From Gyromitra esculenta (taxonomy: Eukaryota > Ascomycota > Pezizomycetes > Pezizales > Discinaceae): a stretch of 64,000 nucleotides of DNA. The position numbers and the translations under genes are program-made. Each line of letters starts with the position of its first letter. Position 1 is the first letter of the stretch. The notes below the pieces were generated by a model. That model ran no database searches, was not told where the DNA came from, and saw only the letters and a program-made list of their open reading frames with translations. Location: contig JBCAML010000005.1 in NCBI GenBank assembly GCA_038503075.1, positions 2,170,001-2,234,000 of the forward strand, written 5' to 3'. Of this stretch, positions 1 through 11,903 are shown piece after piece.

Positions 1-2010
1 AGGAATACAGGCGATTTGCATCAATACCAACCAAAGTATAACAATTAGTCTCTGGGCAAATGTACTTCTTCCTTTCTTGTATTTCGTGAGGTAAAAGGTT
101 ATTAAGTAGGGGGCTATGATCGAAAGGACAAAGATTATATCCGCTATGTAATACATTGCTTTTTCTTTCAATCTCTTTTGACGGGGTTCGGGGTTGCCGA
201 TGGCAGGGAATAAAATCATTATATCGCCATATTCCTTGGGGTGCTGGGATTTCGCGTTCTTACGCTTATCTGCTTCGAAGCGTTTCAGTAGTCGTTTAAG
301 ACAGGTTAGATGAGGATTGATTCGTTTGATTTCATGATTAACGCCTTCTCCCTCGGTACTGGCGTTGGCCGTGGTTCTAGTAGTCTTGGATCCTCCCCTC
401 GTCGAGATCGGGTTGAATCTTTTTGCCAGGTCTTGCAGCTTCTTTGAGGCATACCAAGCTAACAGCCATCGAAGAATAGGTGCTTCTTCCTTTATACCTT
501 CCCATATTTGTTGTCTAAGGACGAAGTGGAATATCCTCCTTAGGGAATGGAAGAAATTTTTCTTTGCGCGCTTCTCTCTCGCTTCTCCTGTAGGCACCCT
601 TTCCCAGTTAAGGATTTCGACTGTGGCCGTCTTCTCCTTAGTCGTGGTCGACCCCTCCCCTACCGTGGATCCCCTAGGCCTAGATGCAGCTGCCACTTCC
701 CAAACCATGGCTGACTTCTCTTTCCAAAAATGCATGACTACACGTTTCCCCTCCAGATCCGCACCCGCACTTTCGCAAGACCCAACTTCACCAATCAGCT
801 TAGCCGGTCCTAGGTCGATCTTATCTGAACACTCGCAGAGTTTTCCAACAACTCCATCAAACACGGCGCCTCTTCTCTCTGCTTCGTCCATAATGGAAGA
901 TCTCACCATGTAAGAGGCATTATAGGTCGAATTGACAAGAGTCGTGATGGTATTGATTATGGACATCAGAGCAAACGGTATAACAGTTAACTGGTAACCT
1001 GCATAGCCATGGCTTGTTTGGCTTTCGAGTTTGTGGGCACCGTAGATGGTAGGAACTGCAACGAGGAGCTGAGAAAGGGCTATCAAGGGCTTTATGATAC
1101 TGTAGTTCGAGGAAATGCTGCATTCTTTGTCTTTGGAACAGTCCGGTCCAACCCGGCTGAGTCCTGTTGGAGTTTCTACCGGTGTATCCCACTGGACTTC
1201 GTAGTCGGTAGGCAGTCGCGCCAACAAGTACTCTCCATCTTCTGGGAGACGACACATTCCGTGGATCTGAACGTACTCCTGCGATAGATATTCCAGTTCA
1301 AGTCCAGAATAATGCTCCCGAGTGGCTGTGGTTGTCGCACCACCCTCCGTCTGAGTGGCTGTGGTATTCGCATCACTCCCTGTACCCTCCGCGGCCGATC
1401 GCCAACACCATGCTTCATCGCCAGGCCTTGGTCTCCACTTCTTTGTACGTGCAACTACGCACAATGCGCCTCCTCTTCCAGCACGACTTAGGGAGCCTTT
1501 TGCGTCCATTGCCCAGCTTTCCAGGCCTCGACAAGCCATTAACAACCCATAATAGGGAAGAAAAAGAGCTCCCATACAAAACATGAATTTATATTGAGTC
1601 CTGTATCCCGCTCCCGTTCTTAGTGTGAATGCATGGGCTACGTAGTTGTAAATGAAAAATTTTGCAATTGTTATGCTAGTGTCAGTTACACACTCATCCT
1701 TAGTCCCGTTGAACGAATAGCCGAAAATAGAAAGCCTTTCGGTAGGGAGGCTTCGCGGAGGTAGGATGCTGTTTGGAGAAACATCATTTGGAGGATCTGC
1801 GTCGTTTGAAGGGGTGTCGTAAGGCAGTGCACATACGAGCGAAACCCCAAGAATGATTAGGAAGATCCAGGAGATCCAAAGCGTGGATTTACTAGATCCT
1901 GGCTATCAAAAAGTCGGTTGGACCTTTTAGAATATTCCTAGTACATTTGGACAACGAGAGCAGAGACCTACAGATGAGACTAGTGGCCAGAAACACTGAA
2001 CTCTAGACAT
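1..2010 (-). CDS. Predicted multi-pass membrane protein, C-terminus beyond left edge
   Basis: Function not recognised. Reading the minus strand gives an open frame from 1902 to base 1 without a stop, preceded by a small first exon (2010-1972, beginning with ATG) and a 69-nt intron (1971-1903) with donor GTAGGT and acceptor GATAG; both junctions are in phase 0. At least 647 residues are visible. Hydrophobic segments lie near residues 19-39 (signal anchor or signal peptide), 90-107, 119-137, 281-300, 316-336, 596-616 and 631-647. Between them is a hydrophilic stretch of about 250 residues, rich in Lys, Arg, Thr and Glu. Several Asn-X-Ser/Thr sites follow the first segment. The layout resembles large fungal-specific integral membrane proteins of unknown role. 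The uninterrupted frame over 1.9 kb, the clean first intron and the alternating hydrophobic blocks support a real gene; the start codon is an inference. Confidence 0.75.
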
Positions 2011-2805
2011 TCGTGGCGAGGTTCGAGGCCTTGAATTCAGGCGCTTCTCGGTAGGGTAACCGTAATAATGTATAGGCGAGCTCAAGGGATGTATGTAGAA
2101 AATAGAGACACAGTATGATGTGGTAAAGATCACTGACGATGAACAAGGTAAGAGAAATCAAGAGATAACTATGTCTCTTATAAAGTACGACACTAAAATC
2201 AAGTATATTTTTTCTCAGAAGAAATGATGAAATCTCGCTGGTGGGCTCAAGTGAGTAGTACCGTATAAACCTGAAAATAGTGAACGGAACCTTTCTGGGG
2301 AGGTACATAGGCAGCAGACACGTACTGTATAACTACTAGCTGAAGGAAAAAGATTCTTATTAACTGAACTTTCTAGATCTCTGTTTGCTGAGCTTGCGGC
2401 TCAGAGTTTCTCTAACCAGTGAGGATATGATATTTTCCTGTTGTCTCAGCCCAGCCCCGTTCGTTATTTCTGAGTTTACGCGGTATATTGGAACACAAGA
2501 CGACCAGAAACCTTAGATATCACGCGCAGCGTAAAAGTGGGGTAGCTAGGAAAAGCAACAGCGAAACGCTCAATGATAGGATGAAGAACTAGACAGTAGA
2601 GGAAGTTCGGCATTGCAATCTTCGAGGCATGTTCGGATGTACTCTACATGCGCACTACGCACTGCGCTTGCCAGAATAGACTAGTACGCACCCACAGTAC
2701 AATTTGCTTTTCCCGTCACGTCCAGAACGCGGGTGCCTCGGTTCGCGGCACTTCAAGCTATCGTACGTATACTTGTACATGTCTAGGTTTCAAAAGGCCC
2801 TGATA
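2011..2805. other. No gene seen; upstream region of the membrane-protein gene
   Basis: Only short open frames without family features. This stretch should contain the promoter of the minus-strand gene that starts at 2010; I see no clear TATA box or motif cluster. Confidence 0.4.
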
Positions 2806-3038
2806 CAGCGGTAGTCGTTTAATGAGGCGACAGCAACAATACCGTACCCCTGCAGCAGGACCAACTTCACCATGCAGACAATGGAGTTTAAATGCGAAGA
2901 TAAGCAAGTGGGTAGAGCTGCATAAGAAATATTTTTATCTTGAAGCATAGTTCTAAGCTCTTTTGTGAACATGGAGAAATAGCCTATATTGTTGGAGTGT
3001 GGCATTGCCGCTGTCGCCTCATTAAACGACTACCACTG
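2806..3038. mobile_element. MITE-like element with 38-bp terminal inverted repeats
   Basis: The left end (2806-2843) and the reverse complement of the right end (3038-3001) match at 34 of 38 positions; both begin CAG(C/T)GGTAGTCG. The element is 233 bp and has no coding capacity, which fits a non-autonomous DNA transposon. I do not see a convincing target-site duplication (TA lies to the left of CAG, AA to the right of CTG), so the superfamily is open. Confidence 0.55.
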
Positions 3039-4943
3039 AAGTTTATGATTTCAATCTGCTCATCTTACTTTCCTAGCCTAGCTTTATATACAATATCTTA
3101 TCAAGGCTTGAGAATTTAAACAAAAGCCAGTACATATAACCCGTAGAAAATCCCATGAGCCCACCTGTGAGGGCTTCCTCTTATTGACTTAGGCACAAAG
3201 CACTATTAGTCGGCAAGAAGCCAGAAGATGAATTAAGTGTATATTGATGATTATCGAGAGCATGGGGCTCAAGCCCGAAAGAGACTATCTATAGTACTTG
3301 AGACCCGATGACATAATCTCTCCCGTGACACCACTGTGCCAACAAGAATGGGAACCCTAGCCCCTCGCTAGTCCTAAACACTTTTTACTCCTAAAATTTC
3401 TTATGACCTTATAATTATATATGGACTTTATATACAACTCCGTACTCCAGACAGTGACAAAAAAATTCGCTGCTGAACGCACAGGAGCTTAACAAGCAAT
3501 ATTCGACACCCTTCGATTAACCAACGAGTAAGATAAAAGCTGCAGGTTAGTAATATCGCCTATCCCTTGGACTGGTGAGACGTACAGATTCTCCACTTTC
3601 GGGAGTTGGGAGGTATTTGCGGTGGCTCAGTCATCTTGCTTCAGCAACTTTATGGCATTCAAATCATTTCTCTAATGGCAAAGCGACTTGGCCACAACTC
3701 TATCCAGAAGGCAGGGAATCTACACGTCTTACCATAGTCAGTCCAGGGGGTATAATTCAGAGTGCCCCATATAGCAGTACTCCATGAATCAGTGTCTTCA
3801 AATCTCCTGTTGGAGATTGAAATGGAAGACATAACCGCCTGCTCCACTAAAGACAAACATCAGCGTGGCTTAATACTTTCATAATAGCCCCCTAAAACCT
3901 CGGTCCTGTGTTCCTCACTCATTAATTTCTGTCCCCAACCCTTTCCCGAAACCACACCCGAATAACCCCTATAATTATGAGGAAGTTAATCCAACACAGA
4001 TGCTGTTATAGTAGGCATTTAGAGAAGCCAACACCGATCTAATGACCGCTCGCTATGTGGAAGGTTCTGCCTTCCCCCTCTATACTACTTCGCTATGATC
4101 AAAAGTACTAGTACTTTTCATGTTCCTGAGTTCCGCTGAACTCGCCGAAAGCTCGCCCTCTAGAACCCTCTACAGATATTTGACGGAGCGCCAGAGCCTA
4201 CACCCACTAGGAAGCTATTTCTAAAAATGGGTGGAATTACAGGTCTGAGTGATATATGACGAATCGTTTCTACTTAGCACATTTTAGAACACTCCTAAGA
4301 TCTTAAAGATATGATTATCCTCGTGTTTTTTTGTCTAGTCTCTATTCCTCTCTACTACTAAGTTCTGTCTTCTCCATGAACGGGTGTCGTTTTAGTTTCG
4401 GGGTGTTCAATATGACTGATAGGCCAATGACGAGAGACAAGGCCCGCTTGGGCCTACTCTTGTTTTGTCTTATAGACGCTGCAATGCAATAGGAAACGGT
4501 TTTGGTGGTACGATCTTATTCCTGGGATACGATTCGTTTTAGATACGTCCGGGAAATCACAAGTGCTCCAGACGGCAGTACCCGAGAAGATACATATGAA
4601 GTTGTTTTGATTGCTGAATAGCGGTGATAAAAGGAATAAAGCTTAAAGCGAGTGACATAATAAAAATGATACTTCTTTGCTCAACAGTCATAAGGCCCTA
4701 GGCGTAACCCACACACACATACAAGCGCAGAACAAAACAAAACGGACGAAAACAAACATTCAAAAATCACTCCACAAACGTCATCCCTAATCCTCCTCTG
4801 CAGCATTTCCGCAATGCCGGGCGTTCAAGTTTCTCCACACAAACTGATAAACTGACCGCTTCCCATACTCTTGCAACAAATATTTTCTCGTTTTCGCTCT
4901 ATTTCCATAGTTTAGCTTTTCATTGCGGCCCCGGGAAATCTTA
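3039..4943. other. No gene seen
   Basis: Only short open frames without codon bias or recognisable domains. The region is AT-rich and contains scattered stops in all frames. It lies downstream (3') of the zinc-finger gene that ends at 4944. Confidence 0.4.
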
Positions 4944-6293
4944 CTATTTCCCGCCTTCCACACCGTTTTTAACAGGCTTGGCCCCCTTTCCACGCTGCCC
5001 GGAACCAAACCTAACCTCTCTTTTCGGAATATCTTCTTTGTGAATTCTTCTCCTGTGTTGGCGGAGATTGTCCTCGCGCATAGAGCTAAAATTGCATCTA
5101 GGAAAGATGCATCTTATCCCCTTTTTGTCGTGAAGATCGTGATGGCAACTGGTCCAGTGCCGGTTAAATTCCCTTCCATTCTTGAAAATCTTACCACATT
5201 TTACCGGATCCTGCCACCAATGTTCCTCGAGGCACTTCGTACGAAACGATTTCCTAATACGGGAATGCCCATGCTGGCCACTAAAATGCCGTCAGGCCGA
5301 GTTTAAGTCGCATAAAACTAGAGAGGAGCGCTTACACCAGATGCTCATTCAGGATCATCACACGCTCAAACTTTGGAACCCTCTCACTTCTGACCGTAGG
5401 AGCAGTCTTGTCTGTGTCCACGGGATCTGTGGAGACTGGCTAGTCTGCACGATTATTGACTCTGCTTCGGCCCCATCTCTGACTGTGGGAGCAGCCTTAT
5501 TCGTGTCCACAGAAACTGTAGGAGATTGGCTAATTTGCGCAACTATGGGCTCCTCTTCGGCGGGCTCGAGATCTGCACCTGCTCCACCTCCATTGTTCTC
5601 GTAACCTATGCTAAGTTGCTGGTAGTCGTGGAAAAGTAACGAAGGTGTCTCTAGATGCTGGGTTGCCTCGAGATCGCCTTCAAACATATAGTTATCAGAG
5701 GCGAGAGGGGGGACGACGAAATCATTCCAATACTGATTTTCCGCACCCCCAAGACATTCGCCGCCAGACGTGTATTGGTCTAGATTGTAGAGGGGTGGCA
5801 GAACAGTAGTTTCGGCGATATATGAGTATTGGTTTACTACGCCTCCGAAGTTGTTGCTACTAGGTGTGGGCCGATGCGGGTCGTACGAGGAGGATATCGA
5901 TGGGACATATGAGTATTGGTTTGCCTCGTTTATAAAGTTATCGCTAGTGTGTGTGTATTGGTATGGACCATGGGACGATGGTAACCGAAAGGTTATCCCA
6001 GCATTATCCGGATCTTGGCTTACGTAGCCCCCGACGTTACTTGTACTCGGGTATGGAGGCAAAAATCGGAACAGATGAGACCCCGGTCGATGATTTTCAA
6101 AACCTGAAGTTACAAAAAAATCGGAACAAAGACAATGGATGCGGGAGGCAAGAACCTGTGCTAGACACTTCTATTGAATACCTGATATGGAAGGAACTGC
6201 AGTGTGTTTCCTGGTTGCTTCATGGCTGTTTCCTGGTTGCGGGGGAAAATGATCTCTGAAGAGGAAAATGAGTAGCGACTGCTGGCTAGGCAT
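4944..6293 (-). pseudogene. C2H2 zinc-finger gene broken by a one-base frameshift
   Basis: Reconstructed from three exons: 6293-6182 (ATG), intron 6181-6104 (GTATTC...TTCAG); 6103-5336, intron 5335-5281 (GTAAGC...TTTAG); 5280-4944 (stop TAG). Both junctions keep frame. Exon 2 encodes a low-complexity Ser/Tyr/Asn/Pro-rich region with repeated NQYSY motifs, then two diverged tandem copies of a segment containing (V/T)DTxKxAPTVR. Exon 3 encodes a perfect C-x4-C-x12-H-x4-H finger (CIFPRC ... LRQHRRRIH) preceded by a degenerate finger, so the ancestral product was probably a nuclear DNA-binding protein. In the second copy one base is missing near 5430, which throws the frame to a stop at 5358 before the fingers. 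A transposable-element block begins only 51 bp upstream of the start codon. It may be a pseudogene, a truncated finger-less protein, or a sequencing error. Confidence 0.65.
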
Positions 6294-6343
6294 ACGACAT
6301 GATCGGCATCGTAGGGAAATCATTATCCATAATAAAGAAGAAC

Positions 6344-6929
6344 TGTAAGACCGGTACTTCTTACCGCACAGGAAATCTTCAAGAAGCTTTAGATAACAAT
6401 CTAGACGCTATAACCTGCCCGGTTGCTATCCGCAACACAATACACAGGCGCAAGTCCTAACTGTTTCACGGATTAAGGGTTAGGTTTCGGTTCGGTGAAT
6501 GTTATGGGTTTTGGGTGTTCGGTTGGGATAATGTCTTTGTATTTTCGGGTGTTATCGGCTATTTGGATTTGGACTAGGAAAGCGGGGTATTTAAGCAATG
6601 GATTTTGTTCATTCTTTTGTCTTCTTCTTTTTCTTTCCTTAAGCAACGTTCTCGTTTACCTTCTCCTGTAAATCATCAGAATACCATCTCGGTTCTACCT
6701 CAAAACCCTCTCTGTCGCTGTCCACTTCGCTGCATCCATCTCACCTTGAGATAGAATCCACTCGTAGGACCTGTAAAAGACGTTGCACCCTTTCGAACGT
6801 GTTGTTTACCTCATCTAAGTAGCACTGCTCACCTTCAGGGATACTGAAGGGCTTAGCGAGGAACTCAACTGTGAGAAACTGTTTCTTATGAACCGCTAAA
6901 AGATAACTGTAGGGTTCTAGGTAGGGATC
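6344..6929 (+). repeat. Dispersed repeat C, copy 1 (interrupted by a solo LTR)
   Basis: The segments 6344-6463 and 6877-6929 together match the first half of repeat C copy 2 (from 15526). All copies begin at TGTAAGAC. A family A LTR is inserted at 6464 and duplicates AACTG. The TG start and the shared 5' boundary suggest an LTR of a third retroelement, but I did not find a matching partner. Confidence 0.6.
6464..6876 (+). repeat. Solo LTR, family A
   Basis: Starts TTTCACGG and ends GTGAGA, with the target-site duplication AACTG on both sides (6459-6463, 6877-6881). It contains the family A TATA-like TATTTAAGC and, downstream, TTAAGCAACGT. Inserted into repeat C. Confidence 0.9.
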
Positions 6930-7133
6930 TTTCACAGATAGAAATGGAGTATTGGGTTAGGGTTTTTGTTCAGTGGTTGTAAGGAATTTTGGTTGTTATT
7001 ATAATGTCTTTGTGTTTCAGTTAATATCGGGTTGTTTCTCGGGATATGGAAAAGTGGGGTATTTAAGCAATGGATTTCGTTCGTTTTTTGTCTTCTTCTT
7101 TTTTTCTTAAGCAACGTTCTCGTTTCACTTCTA

Positions 7134-7536
7134 TCTCAAGGAGCGGGTTTCCTGTCAAGCTCGAAGATCCTCGAGATGAAGCAGTCTACTCGAATTTTAA
7201 ACCAACAACGAAAGTGTACGAAGGTTCTACAGGCTCTACAATTGGTTTAAGTCATGACCTAAAGACGGCGACAAGAAAGGATTACGATGCAGAATCGGCG
7301 TTTGTATTTGTAGGATACAAGAGTGAACAATAGAAGACATTGCTTAAGGAAAGAAGAAGGAAAAGTACAACAAGAGGGGAAAACCCTTCGCTTATATACC
7401 ACGTTCCAACTCTTTCGATGACAAAGACATGACTCATTGTAATAAGAAACCCATGGAAACACAAGGAACAAACATCAAAACGCAACGATCATATACCCAT
7501 ATACCCGACTCATTAACAAAACAACCATCCATGAAA
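7134..7536 (-). repeat. Solo LTR, family B
   Basis: On the plus strand it reads TCTCAAGG...CCATGAAA, flanked by the target-site duplication TTCTA (7129-7133, 7537-7541). Inserted into the split family A LTR. Confidence 0.9.
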
Positions 7537-7662
7537 TTCTACTTGTATTACTCAATTACTACTTCGGTTCTATCTCAGAACCCTCGCTGTCGCTGTCCTC
7601 GTCGCTGCACTTAACTCACCTTGAGTTAGACCCCCCTGTAGAACTTGTAGAAACTCTGCACT

Positions 7663-8481
7663 TCTCACGGTTGGGTCTCTCGTTAAGCCCTTCTTTCACG
7701 GTTTGACGTTGTTACTAACTAAGTAAATGTGGGATGTATGGTCATTGTGTTATGTTAGTTGTTCGTCGCGTTTTCCTTGGTTTTCATTACAATGAGTCAT
7801 GCGTTTGTCATCGAAGAGATGGATTATGGGTATATAAGCGAAGGGGTTTCCCCTCCTGTTGTACTTTTCCTTCTTCTTTCTTTAAGCAACGTCTTCTATT
7901 GTTCACTTTTGTATTTTACAATACAAACCTCGGTTACACCTCGTAATCCTTTGCTGTCGCTGTCTTCAAGTCACCACGACTTGATCCATTCGTAGAGCCT
8001 GTAGAATCTTTGCGCATACTCTCGCTGTTGGTTTTCTAGTTCAAGTAGCCCTGCTCATCTCGAGGGATACTCGAGAGCTTGACGGAAAACTCACTTCTTG
8101 AGACCTTCAGTATCCCTGAAGGTGAGCAGTGCTACTTAAGCAAGGTATCAATCCGTTCGAGGAGTGCAATATTTCTACAAGTCCTACGGTGGGTATACTT
8201 CAAGGCGAAGTATCAGCAGTAGTTCACAGTGACAGCGAGGGTTCTGAGGTAGAACTGAGGTAGTATTAAGGTAATACAAGTAGAAGTAAACGAGAACGTT
8301 GCTTAAGGAAAGAAGAAGAAGAAGACAAAAAGATGAACGAAATCTGTCGCTTAAATACCCCGCTTTCCTAGTCCAAATCCAAACAACCGATACCACCCGA
8401 AAATACAAAGACATTATCCCAACCGAACACCCAAAACCCATAACATTCACCGAACCGAAACCTAACCCTTAATCCGTGAAA
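7663..8481 (-). repeat. 3' LTR of element A1 (interrupted)
   Basis: Consists of 7663-7693 and 8104-8481 (plus-strand ends TCTCACGG...CGTGAAA); a family B solo LTR sits between. It is nearly identical to the 5' LTR at 15050-15451. Confidence 0.85.
7694..8103 (+). repeat. Solo LTR, family B
   Basis: Starts TTTCACGG and ends TTCTTGAGA, with duplicated CCTTC (7689-7693, 8104-8108). The uninterrupted target can be read in the other A1 LTR. It contains TATATAAGCG and TTAAGCAACGT. Confidence 0.9.
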
Positions 8482-10258
8482 GTAACCCCCTGTTCCAAAC
8501 GCAAGCTCCTACGAGCCTTAGGATGGTTTGTATTCGTCGTAGCCAGAAAGGTATCAAGGGCAGCAGTATCCTGAAGGTCTTCTGCTGGTTCCCAGGTGGG
8601 ATGGGCATAACCAGTCCATTCAACAAGATATTGTAGTCGTCCATGATGTACCCGTTGTTCGAGGATTTTCTCAATGAAATATTCTTCTTGTTCATTGACT
8701 ACGATTGGAGGTGGGGGGGGTATAACTTGTCCTGGTAGAGGGTGTTGGGCTGCGGGCTTAAGGAGCGAGACATCAAAGACCGGGTGATACTTGATTGAGG
8801 GAGGAAGATTAATCTCATATGCAAAGGGTGATACTATCCTTTTGACAGGGTAGGGTCCCATCCATTTCCAGTCGAGTTTTCGAGCATTTTGAATAGTCTG
8901 GATATTCTTCATCAATACAAATACCTGGTCATTGATTTGATAAGCCGGGGCAGGGGTCCGATGCTTATTGGTTGATATTTCCTGAATATCTTGGGCCGTT
9001 CGGATCTGTATTCGTAGATGGTTGTATAACTCTTGCATTCTCCTAGCGAAAGCAGCAGTGTCTTGGCTCTGAGAGGTATTCATCGTTGGGACAAGAGAGG
9101 TATCAAACCGAGGGTGGTAACCATAGTTAGCGAAGAAGGGGGACACCTTGGTACTTGCTGATTCTTGGTTGTTGGCTGAGAATTCTGCCATCGGAAGCCA
9201 TCCGCTCCAGTCCTCTTGTTGATAACTAACATAGGAGTGCAAGTATTGTTCCATGACAGCGTTTAACCATTCTGTTTGTCCGTCGGTTTCTGGGTGGAAG
9301 GCGGTGGACATTCTTGCTTGAATCCCAAGTTGTTTACAAAGGTCCGTCCAGAAGTGAGCCGTGAACTGCGTGCCCTGATCAGAGGTAACGTGAGTGGATA
9401 GGCCATGGAGTTTCCAGATGTGTTGTAAATAAAGGTCGGCTACATCTCGAGAATTGACAGTAGTGTTGCATGGTAGTAGATGTCGCATCTTTGTCAAACG
9501 ATCGACAACTACCATGATAGCATCATATCCATTGGACTCTGGCAGACCTGTCACAAAATCGATCGATACTTCTTGCCAGGGACGATTAGGGATTGGTAGC
9601 GGGTGGAGAACGCCTTGGGTGCGTTGAGTTACAGGCTTTGCTTTCTGGCAGATATGACAGTTATGAACATATCTACCGATTGATTCCCTCATCTTTGGCC
9701 AATAAAAGCTTCTAGAGAGGAGTTCGAAAGTCTTATTTCGTCCCGGGTGTCCTGCGGCTGGTACATCATGGTGTCTTTTGATAAGTTCTAAGTGTAAGGG
9801 ATCAAAGTTCGGAACATAGATATGTCCCCGATAGCATAGTCTTCCATTTTCATTGGTACATTCGCTTAAGCTGATCTCTTTTGATTGCTGATCTTTGTTC
9901 CTTAATGCTGAAAGTATTTTTTCCGGAAACTTGTCAGTAAGCAGTCCATCTTGGAAGAGTTTTTGTAGGGGGGCATCCAGTTCAGCGGCTTCATTTGATA
10001 AAGAAGCCAACAACAAACTTAGCTTAGGGTCCACATTTTCCTTCTTCAATACCACTTGGCTTTGGTGTGCCAATCGGTCATCCCCTTCCTTGGGAAGATC
10101 TCCTGATCTTCTGGTCAATGCATCGGGTTTCCCTCCTTGACTGCCTGGTCGATATGTAATTACAAAGTCAAAACGGGAGAGGTACTCGGCCCATCGTGCT
10201 TGACGTCGATTTAATTACTTAGTGCTCATAAAATACTCAAGATTTTTATGGTCACTGA

Positions 10259-10668
10259 TTTCATGGATGGTTGTTAGGTCGCTTAATGGATGGTATGGTT
10301 GTTTGATCGCGTTGCTTTGTTATTGTTCGATATGTTTCCCTTGGTTTCTATTACAATGAGTCATGCGTTTGTCATCAAAGAGTTGGATTATGGGTATATA
10401 AGCGAAGGGTTTTCCCCTCTTGTTGTACTTTTCTTTCTTCTCTTCTTAAGCAACGTCTTCTATTGAACACTCACTGTATCTTATAAATACAATTCTGGAT
10501 TACATCTCGTAATCTTTCGCCGTCGCCGTCTTCAAGTCATCATAACTTGAACCCTTTGTAGAGCCTGTAGAATCTCCGCACATTCTCCTGTCGTCGGTTT
10601 CTCGTTCAAGTAGCACTGCTCATCTCGGGGGATACCTGAGAGCTTGACGAGAACCTCGCCCCTTGAGA
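10259..10668 (+). repeat. Solo LTR, family B
   Basis: TTTCATGG...CCTTGAGA with duplicated ACTGA (10254-10258, 10669-10673). It splits the RNase H part of A1 pol just before SDHKNLEY. TATATAAG is at 10395 and AAGCAACGT at 10449-10457. Confidence 0.93.
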
Positions 10669-11522
10669 ACTGATTATGTTGATGGGGTGCTTAGATCCTT
10701 CAAGCTCTGGGCGCCATTCCTCAAATACTTGGATGATAGCTAGCAATTCCTTGTCTTATATCTCATAATTGCATTCAGCAGGTGAATGTTTTTTTGAGAA
10801 AAAGGCGACTGGGTGTAGGACTCCGGCGTCGTCGTATTGTGAAAGTACTCCTCCGGATACAAAATCAGAGGCATCTGTTTCTACGATGATCTTCTTATTG
10901 GGGTCGAAGTGGATGAGAATAGGGGCAGTGGTAAAGGCATGTTTCAGATTTTCAAAAGCTATATCGGCTTCGACGGTTCATTCGAAACTGATACCTTTCT
11001 TTGTTAGGGCAGTGAGTGGGGAGGCGAGTTTTGAGAACCCGAAGATAAACCGTCGATAAAAATTAGCAAACCCTAGGAAGGCCTAGACATCTTTAACACT
11101 TTTTGGTGTTCCCCATTCGCGGACAGCTTTAAGTTTCTCCTCGTCCATCTTAATGCCATCAGGAGTGAGTATGAGGCCGAGGTACTTGGTTGTCTGTACT
11201 TCGAACTCACACTTTTCCGGTTTCAGCAGGATGTCATTGTTTTTTAGAGTCTGGAGAACTTTTTTGACATGGACTTGATGTTCCATGAAGGTGTCACTGT
11301 ACATTAATATGTCATCAAGGTATGCTGTACAAAATATATCGAGATACTCGGTGAGACAGTCGTTGACAAATCGTTGAAAGGTTCCTGGGGTGTTGGTCAA
11401 ACCAAAGGGCATGACCTGGTATTCATAGAGGCCATAGCGTGTTCGGAACACAGTTTTCCATTCCTCGCCTTCCGCGATTCAAATTTGATGGTAACTGTCA
11501 CGGAGGTCTAGCTTGGTATACC

Positions 11523-11903
11523 TCTCAAGGAGCGAGATTCTCGTCAAGCTCTCAGGTATCCCCCGAGATAAGCAGTGCTACTTGAACGAGAAACCAACGA
11601 CAGGAAAATGTACGAAAATTCTACAGGCTCTACTAGTGGTTCAAGCTATGATGACTTGAAGATGGCGACGGCGAAAGATTACGAGGTGTAATCCGAGGTT
11701 GTATTCGTAAGATACAATGAGTGTACAATAGAAGACGTTGCTTAAAGAAAGAAGAAGGAAAAGTACAATAAGAGGGGAAATCCCTTCGCTTATATACCAC
11801 ATTCCAACTCGTTCGATGACAAAGACTTGACTCATGACGAGCAGCAAAACGAAGCAACACGTATGACAGCACATGCACTGTGCATGTGACGTTATCCATG
11901 AAA
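11523..11903 (-). repeat. Solo LTR, family B
   Basis: Plus-strand ends TCTCAAGG...CCATGAAA with duplicated ATACC (11518-11522, 11904-11908). It splits the RT of A1. Confidence 0.93.

Noticed and set aside
920..1454. Several plus and minus frames of 80-110 codons near the left edge
   Set aside because: They are shadows of the much longer minus-strand membrane-protein frame, which runs through the same bases without a stop.
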